Source of the DNA: Acinetobacter sp. ANC 4173
GTDB lineage: Bacteria > Pseudomonadota > Gammaproteobacteria > Pseudomonadales > Moraxellaceae
Reading direction: 5' to 3'
DNA: 64,000 nt
NCBI RefSeq assembly: GCF_004331255.1
Contig: NZ_SJOF01000002.1
Span: forward strand, 400,100-464,099
The notes beneath the pieces were generated by a model. The model had not been told where the DNA came from. It ran no database searches and was given only the letters and a program-made list of their open reading frames with translations. Positions 28,424-38,180 of this stretch are shown here, in pieces. Position 1 is the stretch's first letter, and each line of letters starts with the position of its first letter. A program made the position numbers and the translations under genes.

Positions 28424-29347
28424 ATGAATTTCCAACAACTCAGAATTATTCGAGAAACAGTGCGACAGAACTTCAACTTGACCGAAGCATCTGCTGCCTT
28501 ATATACCTCTCAATCTGGGGTAAGTAAGCATATTAAAGATTTAGAAGATGAATTAGGGGTTCAACTATTTATTCGCAAGGGTAAACGTCTATTGGGCTTA
28601 ACTGAGCCGGGACAAGCCCTACTCGGCATTGTGGAACGTATGTTGGTTGATGCCGACAATATTAAACGTTTAGCCGACGATTTTAATAAAGTAGATGAAG
28701 GGACTTTGACCATTGCAACCACGCACACCCAAGCGCGTTATGTCCTGCCGCCAATTGTGAACTTATTTAAAAAAGAATTTCCTAAAGTTCATTTAATCCT
28801 GCAGCAAGCCAGCCCTGTTGAAATTACGGAAATGTTGTTACAAGGTGAAGCGGATATCGGCATAGCCACTGAATCTTTAACTACTGAAGATAATTTAGCC
28901 AGTGTGCCATTTTATAACTGGCAGCACTGTATTATTACCCCTCAACAACATGCATTAGCGCAAAAAGAAACTATTGAATTGACAGATTTAGCACATTACC
29001 CATTAATCACTTACCACGGTGGTTTCACAGGTCGTTCTAAAATTGATAAAGCGTTTGAAGAAGCGCATATCGATGTTGATATCGTCATGTCTGCACTGGA
29101 TGCCGATGTCATTAAAACCTATGTTGAACTCGGTATGGGCGTTGGGATTGTCAATAATGTGGCTTATGATGCTGAACGTGACTATCGCTTAAAGCAAATT
29201 CAAACTGATATTTTCGGCGTCAACACCACTTGGCTTGCAGTACGCAAAGGTCATTTACTGCGTGGTTATGGCTATGAGTTTATTTCACTTTGCTCACCCG
29301 AAACGGATATCAAAGCTTTGAAAAAAGTTGCCTATCCTGAAGAATAA
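28424..29347 (+). CDS. cysB: LysR-type regulator CysB
   Basis: Regulator of sulfur assimilation that binds N-acetylserine or O-acetylserine in the family. 307 residues from the ATG at 28424, where NFQQLRIIRETVRQNFNLTEA begins the winged helix; upstream 33 bases also open in frame but contain a hairpin. Effector domain motifs TTHTQARYVLPP and YHGGFTGRSKID match CysB/Cbl. Located at the end of the transporter genes, so it is likely part of the same transcript. Confidence 0.94.
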   Translation: MNFQQLRIIRETVRQNFNLTEASAALYTSQSGVSKHIKDLEDELGVQLFIRKGKRLLGLTEPGQALLGIVERMLVDADNIKRLADDFNKVDEGTLTIATTHTQARYVLPPIVNLFKKEFPKVHLILQQASPVEITEMLLQGEADIGIATESLTTEDNLASVPFYNWQHCIITPQQHALAQKETIELTDLAHYPLITYHGGFTGRSKIDKAFEEAHIDVDIVMSALDADVIKTYVELGMGVGIVNNVAYDAERDYRLKQIQTDIFGVNTTWLAVRKGHLLRGYGYEFISLCSPETDIKALKKVAYPEE

Positions 29348-29358
29348 GTATTGATATT

Positions 29359-29391
29359 GGAGGCAATTTTATGAATTGCCTCCTTGTCTTT
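29359..29391 (+). terminator. Intrinsic terminator after cysB
   Basis: GGAGGCAATT, loop TTATG, AATTGCCTCC, then TTGTCTTT. It closes the sulfate locus. Confidence 0.85.
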
Positions 29392-29539
29392 CATAGGACG
29401 CTGCAACACTCAAACTTACTATTCAATGAAAATCTGAATCACATAAATCGCTTGCTTCACTCTGTAGAATTCCACACAATAACAATCGCTCATACACCAA
29501 AACAAAACCTATTTTTATAATAATTCAGAGTATTTCAAT

Positions 29540-30749
29540 ATGTGGGTGATCCGAACATTAACGTCTATAGTTATTTTTATTCCCCCCACATTGCAAGCGG
29601 GTGGAATGGAGCTGTCTGGTCAATCCATTTGGCCATTTTTTGAAAAATGGCAATTATGCCGAATTAACCTTCGCTCGCTTAAATGCAGATATTTCGGGGC
29701 AAGTCCAAAATCAAGCCGAATTGGCTGAGATCGGTGTCACCAATTTTTCTACAGGAAACTTTGTAGAAGATCGTCATTTTGTTCAGGCTGCTTTAAAATT
29801 TCAGCCTCACCCTAAAATTTCCACTGCACTTATTTTTGACCAGCCTTTTGGCGTCGATATTCAATACCACTACCGCCCAAATACCGTTATTGGCCCCATT
29901 GAAATAGAATCTACAGAAATTCATTTTGACAGTCAGAACGTCACCAGCTTATTCGGTTATCAACTCAACCCTACTTGGCAAATTTATGCAGGTTTAGGCG
30001 TACAAAGCTTTGAAGGTGACTTACAAGTCTTTGGTCAAAGTTTCTACTTTTTAAATGGCTATCGTGCCGAATTCAAAAAAGATCATGCGCTAGGTTGGCT
30101 TGCAGGGCTAAGCTATCAAATTCCTGAATACGCATTACGCAGTAGCCTGACCTATCGCTCGGCAATTAAACATCAAGTACAAGTTGGTGAATACATTCTT
30201 GACCAACCCATTCACTTGACGAGCGAAAATAAAACCAAAATAAAAACACCAGCTGCAGTCAATCTGGATTTCCAAACAGGACTTTCACCAAAAAATCTGC
30301 TGTACGCTTCACTGCGCTGGGTCAATTGGAATGACTACGTCATTCAACCGACTCAGTTTGCCGCCATTATTGACAGTGCTGCGCAATATATCCCTGAAAT
30401 TACCTCATTCAAAATGATTCAATATCAAGATGATCAATGGTCTGGGAAAGTTGGCATTGCGCATCAATTGAATCCACGTTGGGTCTCTACCCTTGATGTG
30501 AGCTGGGACTCAGGAAGCGGTAATATAGCTTCGACCTTAAGCCCTGTCGACGGTTACTATGGACTTGGTCTGGGCGCATTCTATTACTGGCAACCTCAGT
30601 CCTTCTTTGCCTTAGGAACACAGTATTTACGCTTTAACAAAGCCAAAACTGTAGCGCATGCTGGAGAAAGCACCAAACTTGCTACTTTATATTCAGTGAA
30701 TCAAAATGATGCATGGGTGTTTGGTGGAAGAATCGGACATCACTTTTAA
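29540..30749 (+). pseudogene. FadL/OmpP1-type outer-membrane transporter, frameshifted
   Basis: The ATG at 29540 starts a signal peptide (ending near TLQAGG) and the conserved FadL head GGMELSGQSIWPFFE. After the A5 run at 29643-29647 the frame breaks; the next frame continues exactly as the family requires (NGNYAELTFARLNADISG) to the stop at 30749. Removing one A restores a single protein of about 400 residues with a barrel ending in GRIGHHF. As written, the product stops early. It could be a true pseudogene, a phase-variable switch or a sequencing error in the run. The intact family takes up long-chain fatty acids or other hydrophobic compounds. Confidence 0.85.
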
Positions 30750-30770
30750 TGCGTACAGTCTTTTAGCATA

Positions 30771-30797
30771 AAAAAACGGGCTTAACGCCCGTTTTTT
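30771..30797. terminator. Bidirectional intrinsic terminator
   Basis: AAAAAACGGGC, TTAAC, GCCCGTTTTTT. It separates the convergent FadL-type and barrel genes and has tracts on both sides. Confidence 0.9.
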
Positions 30798-30813
30798 ATA
30801 AGTAAGATGTCAC

Positions 30814-31521
30814 TTAGAAGTGATAGCTTACACCAAGTTTCGCCACTGGCATCCACTCATATTTGTCGTCATTCGCAACATTACGTTCGTGCTCAGCCAG
30901 TAACTCTTGGTCTGCTGCTGTACCACCGACACCTGTCAGTTTAGCTTGTGGATTACCTGTGTAGTAAGCACCTACCTCACCAAACACACCAACCTTATCA
31001 TTGATTTTAGGTGCAAAACCAAGACCTAAGTAAGGTGCAATGTCATTGTTATAGCTGACTTTACCTGTCACAGACTCAAAACTGGTTGGAGTCCCATCAA
31101 TCTCAATATTACCGCTACCTGCTTTAGATTTGAGCGTATATTCACTATCGACATAACCGACACCCGCTGCCATATAGAGTGAATTTGCCCACATGTTCGA
31201 GCTTGTACCCCAAGGTCGCACCTCAGCATTTAAATATGTAAGGTTATTCTTCATGTCCATGTCGTATTTTACGCCATCTACAGACAAGTCATCAGACCAA
31301 GACACATCACCACCATTGTAACCCAAGGTCACGCCGACATAAGGGTTGGCTGTCCAAGTGACTGCGCCACCATAACCAGTAGTTCCTGCTTCGGCACGTA
31401 CAGAAGTAGGAATAAGCTGATTAGAAACACGACCATCATTAATTACAGGTTCTTCTGCCATTGCAGTCCCTGCAAAAGCGGTCATTGTTGTTGCAATCGC
31501 AATTAAACTTAATTTTTTCAT
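30814..31521 (-). CDS. Outer-membrane beta-barrel protein
   Basis: 235 residues. Signal peptide KKLSLIAIATTMTAFAGTAMA with cleavage after residue 22, alternating amphipathic strands, many Gly and aromatic residues, and a C-terminal Phe (VAKLGVSYHF), which is the sorting signal for the BAM complex. The size suits an eight-stranded barrel of the OmpA/OmpW kind. GVTLGYNGGDVSW resembles OmpW-like strands. Ligand unknown. It has a ribosome site (GAGGAGACC) before the ATG and a long AT-rich upstream region. Confidence 0.85.
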   Translation of the reverse strand: MKKLSLIAIATTMTAFAGTAMAEEPVINDGRVSNQLIPTSVRAEAGTTGYGGAVTWTANPYVGVTLGYNGGDVSWSDDLSVDGVKYDMDMKNNLTYLNAEVRPWGTSSNMWANSLYMAAGVGYVDSEYTLKSKAGSGNIEIDGTPTSFESVTGKVSYNNDIAPYLGLGFAPKINDKVGVFGEVGAYYTGNPQAKLTGVGGTAADQELLAEHERNVANDDKYEWMPVAKLGVSYHF

Positions 31522-31814
31522 TGCTGGTCTCCTCAGAAGATTAAACTTTTAATCGTGAAGTTGTTTTGATGAGCTCATCCTAGACCAGAACATCCGTGTT
31601 TTTTATGAATGATTTGCTTGGTTTTTGTTAACTTTTGATACACATTTTATAAAATATAGTTTGCAAACACTTATTGGTTTAAAAACTTATACAATTTAAC
31701 ATAAGTTTTTACTGAACTACCTTAATTATAAATTCCGATGCTAAGACGATTTTTCATCTATTTTGGGGCAAATATAGTGTAAAATCTTCAAAATTTTTTT
31801 TTGGATGGAAGATC

Positions 31815-32636
31815 ATGTCTCAGCTTTCGACAATTATCGAACAAGCCTTTGAAGACCGTGCCAATTTCACAGCAGCAGACTGTTCTGCTGAAATCCGTGA
31901 GGCTGTAGAACAAGCTATTGCTGGTTTAGATAATGGCTCATTACGCGTTGCAGAAAAAATCGATGGTGAGTGGGTTGTTCACCAATGGCTTAAGAAAGCG
32001 GTATTGTTATCGTTCAAATTAAACGACAATAAACCAATCGAGTCATGTGATCTTCGTTTTTACGACAAAGTTGACACTAAATTCTCTGGTTGGACTGAAG
32101 AACAGTTCAAAGCTGCGGGCGTACGTGTAGTACCTCCAGCAGTTGCACGTAAAGGCAGCTTCCAAGCCAAAAATGTAGTATTGATGCCATCATACGTAAA
32201 CATTGGTGCTTATGTAGATGAAGGCACAATGGTTGATACATGGGCAACTGTAGGTTCATGCGCACAAATCGGTAAAAACGTACACTTGTCTGGTGGCGTA
32301 GGTATCGGTGGCGTACTCGAACCATTGCAAGCAAACCCAACCATTATTGAAGACAACTGCTTCATCGGTGCACGTTCTGAAATCGTGGAAGGCGTGATTG
32401 TTGAAGAAGGCTCTGTAATTTCAATGGGTGTATTCATTGGTCAATCAACTAAGATTTATGACCGTGCAACTGGTGAAGTCCACTATGGTCGCGTACCTGC
32501 GGGTTCTGTAGTTGTTGCGGGTAGCCTTCCTTCTAAATGCGGTACTTACAGCTTATATGCTGCAATTATCGTGAAAAAAGTTGATGCGCAAACACGTTCT
32601 AAAACGAGCTTGAACGATTTATTGCGCGAAGACTAA
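31815..32636 (+). CDS. dapD: 2,3,4,5-tetrahydropyridine-2,6-dicarboxylate N-succinyltransferase
   Basis: Succinyl-CoA-dependent step of the lysine/diaminopimelate pathway. 273 residues. A helical N-terminal part is followed by a left-handed beta helix with hexapeptide repeats; [30 protein letters not shown] and [14 protein letters not shown] are diagnostic. Transcribed alone, ending at a terminator at 32657. Confidence 0.97.
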   Translation: MSQLSTIIEQAFEDRANFTAADCSAEIREAVEQAIAGLDNGSLRVAEKIDGEWVVHQWLKKAVLLSFKLNDNKPIESCDLRFYDKVDTKFSGWTEEQFKAAGVRVVPPAVARKGSFQAKNVVLMPSYVNIGAYVDEGTMVDTWATVGSCAQIGKNVHLSGGVGIGGVLEPLQANPTIIEDNCFIGARSEIVEGVIVEEGSVISMGVFIGQSTKIYDRATGEVHYGRVPAGSVVVAGSLPSKCGTYSLYAAIIVKKVDAQTRSKTSLNDLLRED

Positions 32637-32656
32637 TTTTTCAAAATGCTTTTCGG

Positions 32657-32696
32657 TCTCTACGGTCAGACATGATCGTAGAGATTTTTATTTTTC
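32657..32696 (+). terminator. Intrinsic terminator after dapD
   Basis: TCTCTACG, 12-base loop, CGTAGAGA followed by TTTTTATTTTT. Confidence 0.87.
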
Positions 32697-32718
32697 TATC
32701 TTGTGGTTATTTTGTACT

Positions 32719-33429
32719 ATGAATACTCTCAGATCTTCGGCTATTCCTGTTTCTGATCCGGCTGCGGGCTTACGCATCACGGAGATTTTCTATTCATTAC
32801 AAGGTGAAGCAAATGCAGCAGGACTCCCTACGGTATTTATTCGCCTAACAGGTTGCCCACTACGCTGTACCTATTGTGATACCACCTACTCTTTTGAAGG
32901 TGGAGAGCGCCTATCGCTCGAACACATTATTCAAACCACGCTCGATTTTAAAACCCCCTATGTCTGCGTGACAGGTGGTGAACCGCTTGCACAGCCCAAT
33001 GCTCTTCCTTTAATGACACGCCTTGCCGATTTAGGCTGCGAAGTGTCTCTTGAAACCAGTGGTGCCTTAGACGTTTCTAAAGTTGACACGCGTGTTTCTA
33101 AAGTTTTAGACCTTAAAACCCCAACTTCCGGTGAAGAACAGCGTAATTTAATCAGCAATCTTGATTATTTGACGCCACACGACCAAATTAAATTCGTGAT
33201 TTGCAACCGTGAAGACTATGAATGGTCAAAACAACAGCTCGTACAGTATCAACTACAGGATAAAGTCAGTACCGTTTGGTTCTCCCCTGCTTTTGCTGTA
33301 GAAAAAGGCGCTGTACGCTTACCACAACTTGCGCGAGACTTAGCGCAATGGATTTTAGAAGACCATCTCCCTGTTCGCTTCCAATTGCAATTACACAAAT
33401 TGCTTTGGAATGATGAAACTGGTCGTTAA
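32719..33429 (+). CDS. queE: 7-carboxy-7-deazaguanine synthase
   Basis: Radical SAM enzyme that contracts the pterin ring to form 7-carboxy-7-deazaguanine in queuosine synthesis. About 236 residues from the ATG at 32719. RITEIFYSLQGEANAAG, then the CxxxCxxC cluster GCPLRCTYCDT binding the 4Fe-4S cluster and SAM, and VTGGEPLAQ. The upstream TTG at 32701 is less likely. Forty-one bases before queC, the next enzymes in the pathway being a natural pair. Confidence 0.95.
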   Translation: MNTLRSSAIPVSDPAAGLRITEIFYSLQGEANAAGLPTVFIRLTGCPLRCTYCDTTYSFEGGERLSLEHIIQTTLDFKTPYVCVTGGEPLAQPNALPLMTRLADLGCEVSLETSGALDVSKVDTRVSKVLDLKTPTSGEEQRNLISNLDYLTPHDQIKFVICNREDYEWSKQQLVQYQLQDKVSTVWFSPAFAVEKGAVRLPQLARDLAQWILEDHLPVRFQLQLHKLLWNDETGR

Positions 33430-33470
33430 TTTAGTTCTGTTCTTAAATACATCTATTTGGAGATTTTAAT

Positions 33471-34139
33471 ATGCGCCCTCGTGCCATAGTTTTGTTATCT
33501 GGCGGCTTAGACTCAACAACTTGTTTGGCTTGGGCGCAAGCACGTTATGAATGTATTGCAATCAGCTTTATGTATGGTCAACGTTCGACCACTGAACTTG
33601 ATGCTGCTCGTGCATTAACTCAACGTGCTGGTGTAGAACATCGTGTCATTAATATTGATTTAGGTAACTTAGGCGGCTCTGCTTTAACAGATCACAGCAT
33701 TGATGTACCTGAACAGTTGCAAGAAGGTATTCCTGTAACTTATGTTCCAGCACGTAACACAATTTTCTTGTCTTATGCTTTAGCGGCAGCGGAAGTTTTT
33801 GGTGCAGAAGCCATTGTGATTGGCATCAATGCCGTTGATTATTCAGGTTATCCAGACTGTCGTCCTGAATTTATTGATGCTTTTGCAACCATGGCACGCT
33901 TGGCAACCAAAGTCGGTGTTGAAGGAAAACCTCTTAAATTTGAAACACCTCTGTTACATTTATCCAAAGCAAATATCATTCGCTTAGGTATAGAACATGG
34001 CGTAGACTATAGTCAAACGGTGTCTTGCTACCAAGCAGATGACCAAGGACGTGCTTGTGGTAAATGCGACAGCTGCCGCTTACGCAAACAAGGCTTTGAA
34101 GATGCAGGCGTAGCAGACCCAACACGTTACATACCGTAA
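33471..34139 (+). CDS. queC: 7-cyano-7-deazaguanine synthase
   Basis: ATP-dependent enzyme converting 7-carboxy-7-deazaguanine to preQ0. 222 residues. The PP-loop [15 protein letters not shown] is near the N-terminus, and the zinc site [18 protein letters not shown] near the C-terminus. TTTGGAG lies 8 bases before the ATG. Follows queE in the same transcript. Confidence 0.97.
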   Translation: MRPRAIVLLSGGLDSTTCLAWAQARYECIAISFMYGQRSTTELDAARALTQRAGVEHRVINIDLGNLGGSALTDHSIDVPEQLQEGIPVTYVPARNTIFLSYALAAAEVFGAEAIVIGINAVDYSGYPDCRPEFIDAFATMARLATKVGVEGKPLKFETPLLHLSKANIIRLGIEHGVDYSQTVSCYQADDQGRACGKCDSCRLRKQGFEDAGVADPTRYIP

Positions 34140-34155
34140 TTACAGGGTACAGTTT

Positions 34156-34566
34156 ATGAAAAATTTAAAATCAAACATTATTCTTTCTACATTGATGTCT
34201 GCTGCAGCATTGTTCGCAACAACTTCACATGCTGCTGAATCAAACAAACTACAAGAAGCGTATAAAAGCACCAATGTAAAAGCTGCGTTAATTAATGTTT
34301 GTAAAGAAGAAACAGCCAAAGGTAATAAATTATCGAGTGCTGAAGTAAGCAAATACTGTACTTGTGCAGTTGAAGCAGATGGTAAATTAACCAATGCTCA
34401 AAAATGGGAAATTCAAAGCGCCATTAACCAAAAGAAAAGCCCAAGCACAATCGCTTTTGTTCAAAAGCAGAATAAAGACTTACAAGCCTGTTTTGGTCCT
34501 CAGTTAACGACAAAATTAAAGTCATTAACTGAAGCAGCGATGAAAAACGCGCAAGCGAAAAAATAA
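34156..34566 (+). CDS. Hypothetical periplasmic protein
   Basis: 136 residues. Signal peptide ends around TSHAAE (residue 27), so the mature protein is about 110 residues, lysine-rich and mainly helical by composition. Three cysteines (VCKEE, KYCTCAVE and ACFG) could form disulfides in the periplasm. It follows queC by 16 bases and may share its transcript, then ends at a terminator at 34584. I recall similar short proteins with this KYCTCAVEA-like pattern in Acinetobacter; no function is known. Confidence 0.85.
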   Translation: MKNLKSNIILSTLMSAAALFATTSHAAESNKLQEAYKSTNVKAALINVCKEETAKGNKLSSAEVSKYCTCAVEADGKLTNAQKWEIQSAINQKKSPSTIAFVQKQNKDLQACFGPQLTTKLKSLTEAAMKNAQAKK

Positions 34567-34583
34567 TTCGCTCATTATGAATG

Positions 34584-34607
34584 AAGCCTGCTTTATGCAG
34601 GCTTTTT
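34584..34607 (+). terminator. Intrinsic terminator
   Basis: AAGCCTGC, loop TTTAT, GCAGGCTT followed by TTT. Ends the queE-queC-34156 unit. Confidence 0.85.
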
Positions 34608-34638
34608 CTATGTCACAAAATTGATAGAACTTGAAACT

Positions 34639-35337
34639 ATGTGCATTGAATGGAATACAAACGCTCAAGCTCAAAAATTTGTCGCGTCTTATAGTGGTGG
34701 TAAAGATAGCACTCTTGCCCTTTACCAAGCCATGCAAATGGGTCAACCTGTTGCACTAATTGTGATGCTTGAAGAACAAGGCTTAAAGTCACGTTCACAT
34801 GGTATGTCGCTCGACATTATTCATGCTCAAGCCAATGCCATTGGATTACCAATCTTTACCGCTTCTGCAACTTGGCAAGATTACGAAAGTCATTTCATCC
34901 AACTGCTGCAAAAAGCCCAAGCCCTCGGTGCGGAAACCTTGGTCACAGGTGATATTGATTTAATGGCACACGCTGAATGGAATCAATCGGTTTGTGATAA
35001 AAGCCAACTCAGTTTATGTATGCCGCTTTGGCAACGTCCCCGTTTAGACATTGTGTGTGAGTTTATTGCACTGGGATTTCAAAGCATTATTGTGACGATC
35101 AATCTGAACCTAGGCATGAAAGTTGAAGATTTAGGACAAATCCTCACTCTTGAATATATTCAGCAGCTTGTGGAAAGAGGGATTGACCCTTGTGGTGAAG
35201 CCGGTGAATTCCATACCACAGTGATTGCTGGACCCATTTTTAAAGATGCACTTAGCATTGTGAAAGGTGATATTCTCTATCAAGAAAATTACGCCTTTTT
35301 ACCCCTTGAACTAGAACAACACCAGATTGAAGGATAA
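34639..35337 (+). CDS. Dph6-like ATP pyrophosphatase (diphthine--ammonia ligase family)
   Basis: About 232 residues with the PP-loop SYSGGKDSTLALYQA at residue 15 and the family motifs VTGDIDLMAHAEWN and GIDPCGEAGEFHT. Eukaryotic members amidate diphthine; bacteria lack diphthamide, so the substrate here must differ and is unknown. The ATG at 34639 is preferred to the TTG at 34621. Four bases separate it from the bcp gene, so the two are probably co-translated. Confidence 0.88.
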   Translation: MCIEWNTNAQAQKFVASYSGGKDSTLALYQAMQMGQPVALIVMLEEQGLKSRSHGMSLDIIHAQANAIGLPIFTASATWQDYESHFIQLLQKAQALGAETLVTGDIDLMAHAEWNQSVCDKSQLSLCMPLWQRPRLDIVCEFIALGFQSIIVTINLNLGMKVEDLGQILTLEYIQQLVERGIDPCGEAGEFHTTVIAGPIFKDALSIVKGDILYQENYAFLPLELEQHQIEG

Positions 35338-35340
35338 ACC

Positions 35341-35799
35341 ATGACGGATACAATTCAACTTCCAAATCAGGCTTTCCCCACCACGACGGGCGAAATCAAC
35401 TTAACTGAAGTACCTACTGAATGGTTAATTGTTTATTTCTACCCAAAAGATTCAACGCCAGGCTGTACCACACAAGCCGTTGGTTTTTCATGTTTAAAAG
35501 ATCAGTTTGATGCAATTAATACCAGTATTTTTGGGGTTTCGCGTGATTCAGTTAAAGCCCATCAAAACTTTACTGAAAAACAGGCTTTAACGATTAATTT
35601 AATCAGTGATAAAGAAGAAGTCCTGTGCAAGCACTTCGATGTGATTAAAGAAAAAAATATGTATGGTAAACAAGTGATGGGCATTGAACGTTCTACTTTC
35701 ATTTTCCATCAAGGCAAACTCGTTAAAGAATATCGTAAAGTCAAAGCCGCAGGACATGCAGAACAAGTTCTTGCAGATCTAAAAGCATTACAAGCCTAA
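35341..35799 (+). CDS. bcp: Thioredoxin-dependent peroxiredoxin, Bcp family
   Basis: Reduces hydrogen peroxide and organic hydroperoxides in the cytosol. 152 residues. The active site YPKDSTPGCTTQAVGF contains the peroxidatic cysteine; a further Cys in SCLKDQ is 8 residues on, and another lies in VLCKHF, so the resolving position is not the most common CxxxxC layout. MGIERSTFIF is a family motif. Confidence 0.93.
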   Translation: MTDTIQLPNQAFPTTTGEINLTEVPTEWLIVYFYPKDSTPGCTTQAVGFSCLKDQFDAINTSIFGVSRDSVKAHQNFTEKQALTINLISDKEEVLCKHFDVIKEKNMYGKQVMGIERSTFIFHQGKLVKEYRKVKAAGHAEQVLADLKALQA

Positions 35800-35809
35800 G
35801 ACTTAAACT

Positions 35810-35850
35810 AAAGCCGCTGTCACTCTGAACATTTCAAGGTCAGCGGCTTT
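35810..35850. terminator. Terminator hairpin between convergent bcp and argO
   Basis: AAAGCCGCTG and CAGCGGCTTT pair over a 21-base loop. On minus strand the distal arm ends in TTTAGTTTAAG, on plus in TTTGATCC, so either direction could use it weakly. Confidence 0.7.
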
Positions 35851-35855
35851 GATCC

Positions 35856-36461
35856 TTAAACACCTACAATTAAAGACAGTGCGATACCCCACATAATCAA
35901 GGCAATTAGACCATCCAAGACTTTCCATGCTTTAGGGTTTTCAAAAATTGGGGTTAATAATCGTGCCCCATAACCTAAACTGAAAAAGAATAACCATGAT
36001 GCGGTCATAGTACCCAGCGCAAAATAGAGTTTGCTCTGCTCAAATTGGGTTGAGATGGAGCCAATCAGTACCACAGTGTCCAAATAGACGTGTGGATTGA
36101 GCCAAGTTAATGCTAAACATATCAACAAGATTTGACCTAAATTGGTTTCATTTTGTTGTGCTGCATGCAACCCCTGATTGGATTTGAAAGCTGCTAACAA
36201 ATGTTGCAAGCCATACCAAAATAAAAATAACGCCCCTGCCCATTTCGCCATGCCCAGAACTTCAGGGTAATGCTGAAGTACCACAGAAAAACCTGTGATT
36301 CCCAATAGAATTAAAATTGAATCGGACAGCGCACAAACAAAGCAGACCCAAAATACCGACTGCTGTTTTAAACCCTGCTTTAAAACAAAAGCATTCTGTG
36401 CCCCAATCGCCACGATCAGACTAAAACCAATCGCGATGCCCTGTAAATACGTTTGCAACAT
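35856..36461 (-). CDS. argO: LysE/ArgO-family amino acid exporter
   Basis: Inner-membrane exporter of basic amino acids. About 201 residues from the ATG at 36461; the longer frame to 36500 lacks support. Five to six membrane segments, with the diagnostic GFSLIVAIGAQNAFVLKQGL near the start and LALTWLNPHVYLDTVVLIGS in the middle. Divergent from an ArgP-type regulator, the standard lysE/lysG arrangement, so expression is likely induced by basic amino acids. Confidence 0.93.
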   Translation of the reverse strand: MLQTYLQGIAIGFSLIVAIGAQNAFVLKQGLKQQSVFWVCFVCALSDSILILLGITGFSVVLQHYPEVLGMAKWAGALFLFWYGLQHLLAAFKSNQGLHAAQQNETNLGQILLICLALTWLNPHVYLDTVVLIGSISTQFEQSKLYFALGTMTASWLFFFSLGYGARLLTPIFENPKAWKVLDGLIALIMWGIALSLIVGV

Positions 36462-36601
36462 GACTTTTTCAACTCTATTTTTGCTCCATCGCATTATCAA
36501 TCATTTTTTATTTAACTAAATAAAACTAAAAAAATATCAATTTAACTCAATTTATTTTAGATTACAGGCATAGCTTATCCATGATTAAACCGAGCTTCTC
36601 T

Positions 36602-37513
36602 ATGCTGAATAGTAAACAATGTGATGCATTTTTAGCTGTTGCAGAAACAGGTAGTTTTGATTTGGCGGCCGAACGTTTATGTATTACGGCATCTGCCGTC
36701 ACCATGCGCGTGCAAAGTTTGGAAAAATTCTTAGGTCATTTGTTGATTGTACGTGAGCGCCCTTGCCGCGCCACTCAGGCAGGCCTATCTTTATTGCACT
36801 ATTTGCAGCACACTCGACGATTAGAACAGAACCTGTTACAGGACTTAACGGGACAAACACCTGAATCACCATTCTATCAACTCAATATTGCCACCAATGA
36901 TGATTCCCTTGCGACATGGTTACTGCGAGCAATACGCGAAACCTTGTTACGTGAAAAAATTGTGGTGCATTTAAAAGTAGATGATCAAACTCACACTCAC
37001 CATTTACTTGAGGCAGGATTAGTCAGTGCCTGTATTACAACGGAACAGCAACCAATGAAAGGCTGTGTTGCAAAGCGCTTAGGCTGTATGAATTATCGAA
37101 TGGTGGCAACCCCAGAATTCACCCGACGCTGGTTTGCACAAGGTTTAAACCGTCAGAGCTTAAGAATGGCGCCAGCGGTGATTTATAATGATAAAGACCA
37201 TCTGCATACCGATATTATTCTGGAAAAATTTGGCTTAACTATTGAGAGCTATCCACACCACTTTATTCCTTCTTCGACGGCTTTTGTAGAAGCGATAGAA
37301 TTTGGTTTAGGATTTGGCATGGTACCAGATTATCAAATTGGACAGCGCTTACATACGGGAGAGTGGCTTGAACTATTACCCGATTCACCTATCAATATTG
37401 AATTATATTGGCACCACTGGAAGCAACAATCATCGCCATTGGCACAACTCACACGAGATATGATCGACAAAGCACCAAGCTATATGAATCAGCAAATGAA
37501 TACTTCTTTTTAA
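36602..37513 (+). CDS. argP: LysR-type regulator of the ArgP/LysG family
   Basis: Regulator that activates the amino acid exporter in response to Arg or Lys in the family. About 303 residues from the ATG at 36602 (an ATG at 36581 adds seven). The winged helix reads DAFLAVAETGSFDLAAERLCITASAVTMRVQSLE; the effector domain ends with FGLGFGMVPDYQ. Divergent from argO over 140 bases, where the shared operator should lie. Confidence 0.9.
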   Translation: MLNSKQCDAFLAVAETGSFDLAAERLCITASAVTMRVQSLEKFLGHLLIVRERPCRATQAGLSLLHYLQHTRRLEQNLLQDLTGQTPESPFYQLNIATNDDSLATWLLRAIRETLLREKIVVHLKVDDQTHTHHLLEAGLVSACITTEQQPMKGCVAKRLGCMNYRMVATPEFTRRWFAQGLNRQSLRMAPAVIYNDKDHLHTDIILEKFGLTIESYPHHFIPSSTAFVEAIEFGLGFGMVPDYQIGQRLHTGEWLELLPDSPINIELYWHHWKQQSSPLAQLTRDMIDKAPSYMNQQMNTSF

Positions 37514-37548
37514 TCAGTCACGCTGCTCATGAACCGAACACATCGAGT

Positions 37549-38145
37549 TTAATCACCCTTTTTCCATTGCCCAATGACTTGAATATTTACTTTTTCACCA
37601 ATTCCACCGAGGGCTTTTTTCATACCAAAATCGCTACGGTGAATTATGGTATACGCCTCGACATCTAACACATCAGGATTATTCAAATTCGGAACCAATC
37701 GGGCATTAAACAAAATTGGACGGGTCACCCCCCTTAAAGTCAAATTTCCCAGAATCTGATAACGATGATCTCCAAGCGCCTTAAATTGCGTGCTGGTAAA
37801 TGTCGCTGTTTTATATTTTTCTACATAAAATAGGTCTGGACCCAAAACCATTTGTTTGAAGGATGGTTTATTTAAGTCGATACTGGTGATATCAAGTATC
37901 ACCTCAGCAGTGGCTTGTTCAGGTTGTTGCAGGTCAAACTGTAGGGTGGATTGGACTTTTTCAAACTGACCTTTCACAAAAGTCATGCCAAATGTATCTA
38001 TATGAAAACCAACTTCAGAATGGGGGGTTAAATGCCATGGACTTGCCCGAACAGATTGCATAGACATGAGTATGGCAAGTACATAACCGCACCTAGAAAA
38101 CCATAATAGAAATGAAGTTCCATAAGGTTCAACATGATGTAGCAT
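37549..38145 (-). CDS. YceI-family periplasmic lipid-binding protein
   Basis: About 198 residues. N-terminal signal sequence around residues 12-35 with cleavage near VRASPW. The YceI domain begins HSEVGFHIDTFGM and continues with FKQMVLGPDLFYVEKYKTATFTST and GNLTLRGVTRPILF. The family is lipocalin-like and binds isoprenoids. The ATG at 38145 has GAGGGA 6 bases upstream, whereas that at 38151 directly abuts it. Converges on argP. Confidence 0.92.
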   Translation of the reverse strand: MLHHVEPYGTSFLLWFSRCGYVLAILMSMQSVRASPWHLTPHSEVGFHIDTFGMTFVKGQFEKVQSTLQFDLQQPEQATAEVILDITSIDLNKPSFKQMVLGPDLFYVEKYKTATFTSTQFKALGDHRYQILGNLTLRGVTRPILFNARLVPNLNNPDVLDVEAYTIIHRSDFGMKKALGGIGEKVNIQVIGQWKKGD

Positions 38146-38180
38146 ATCCATTCCCTCATACGAGGTGATGAATCAATAGT

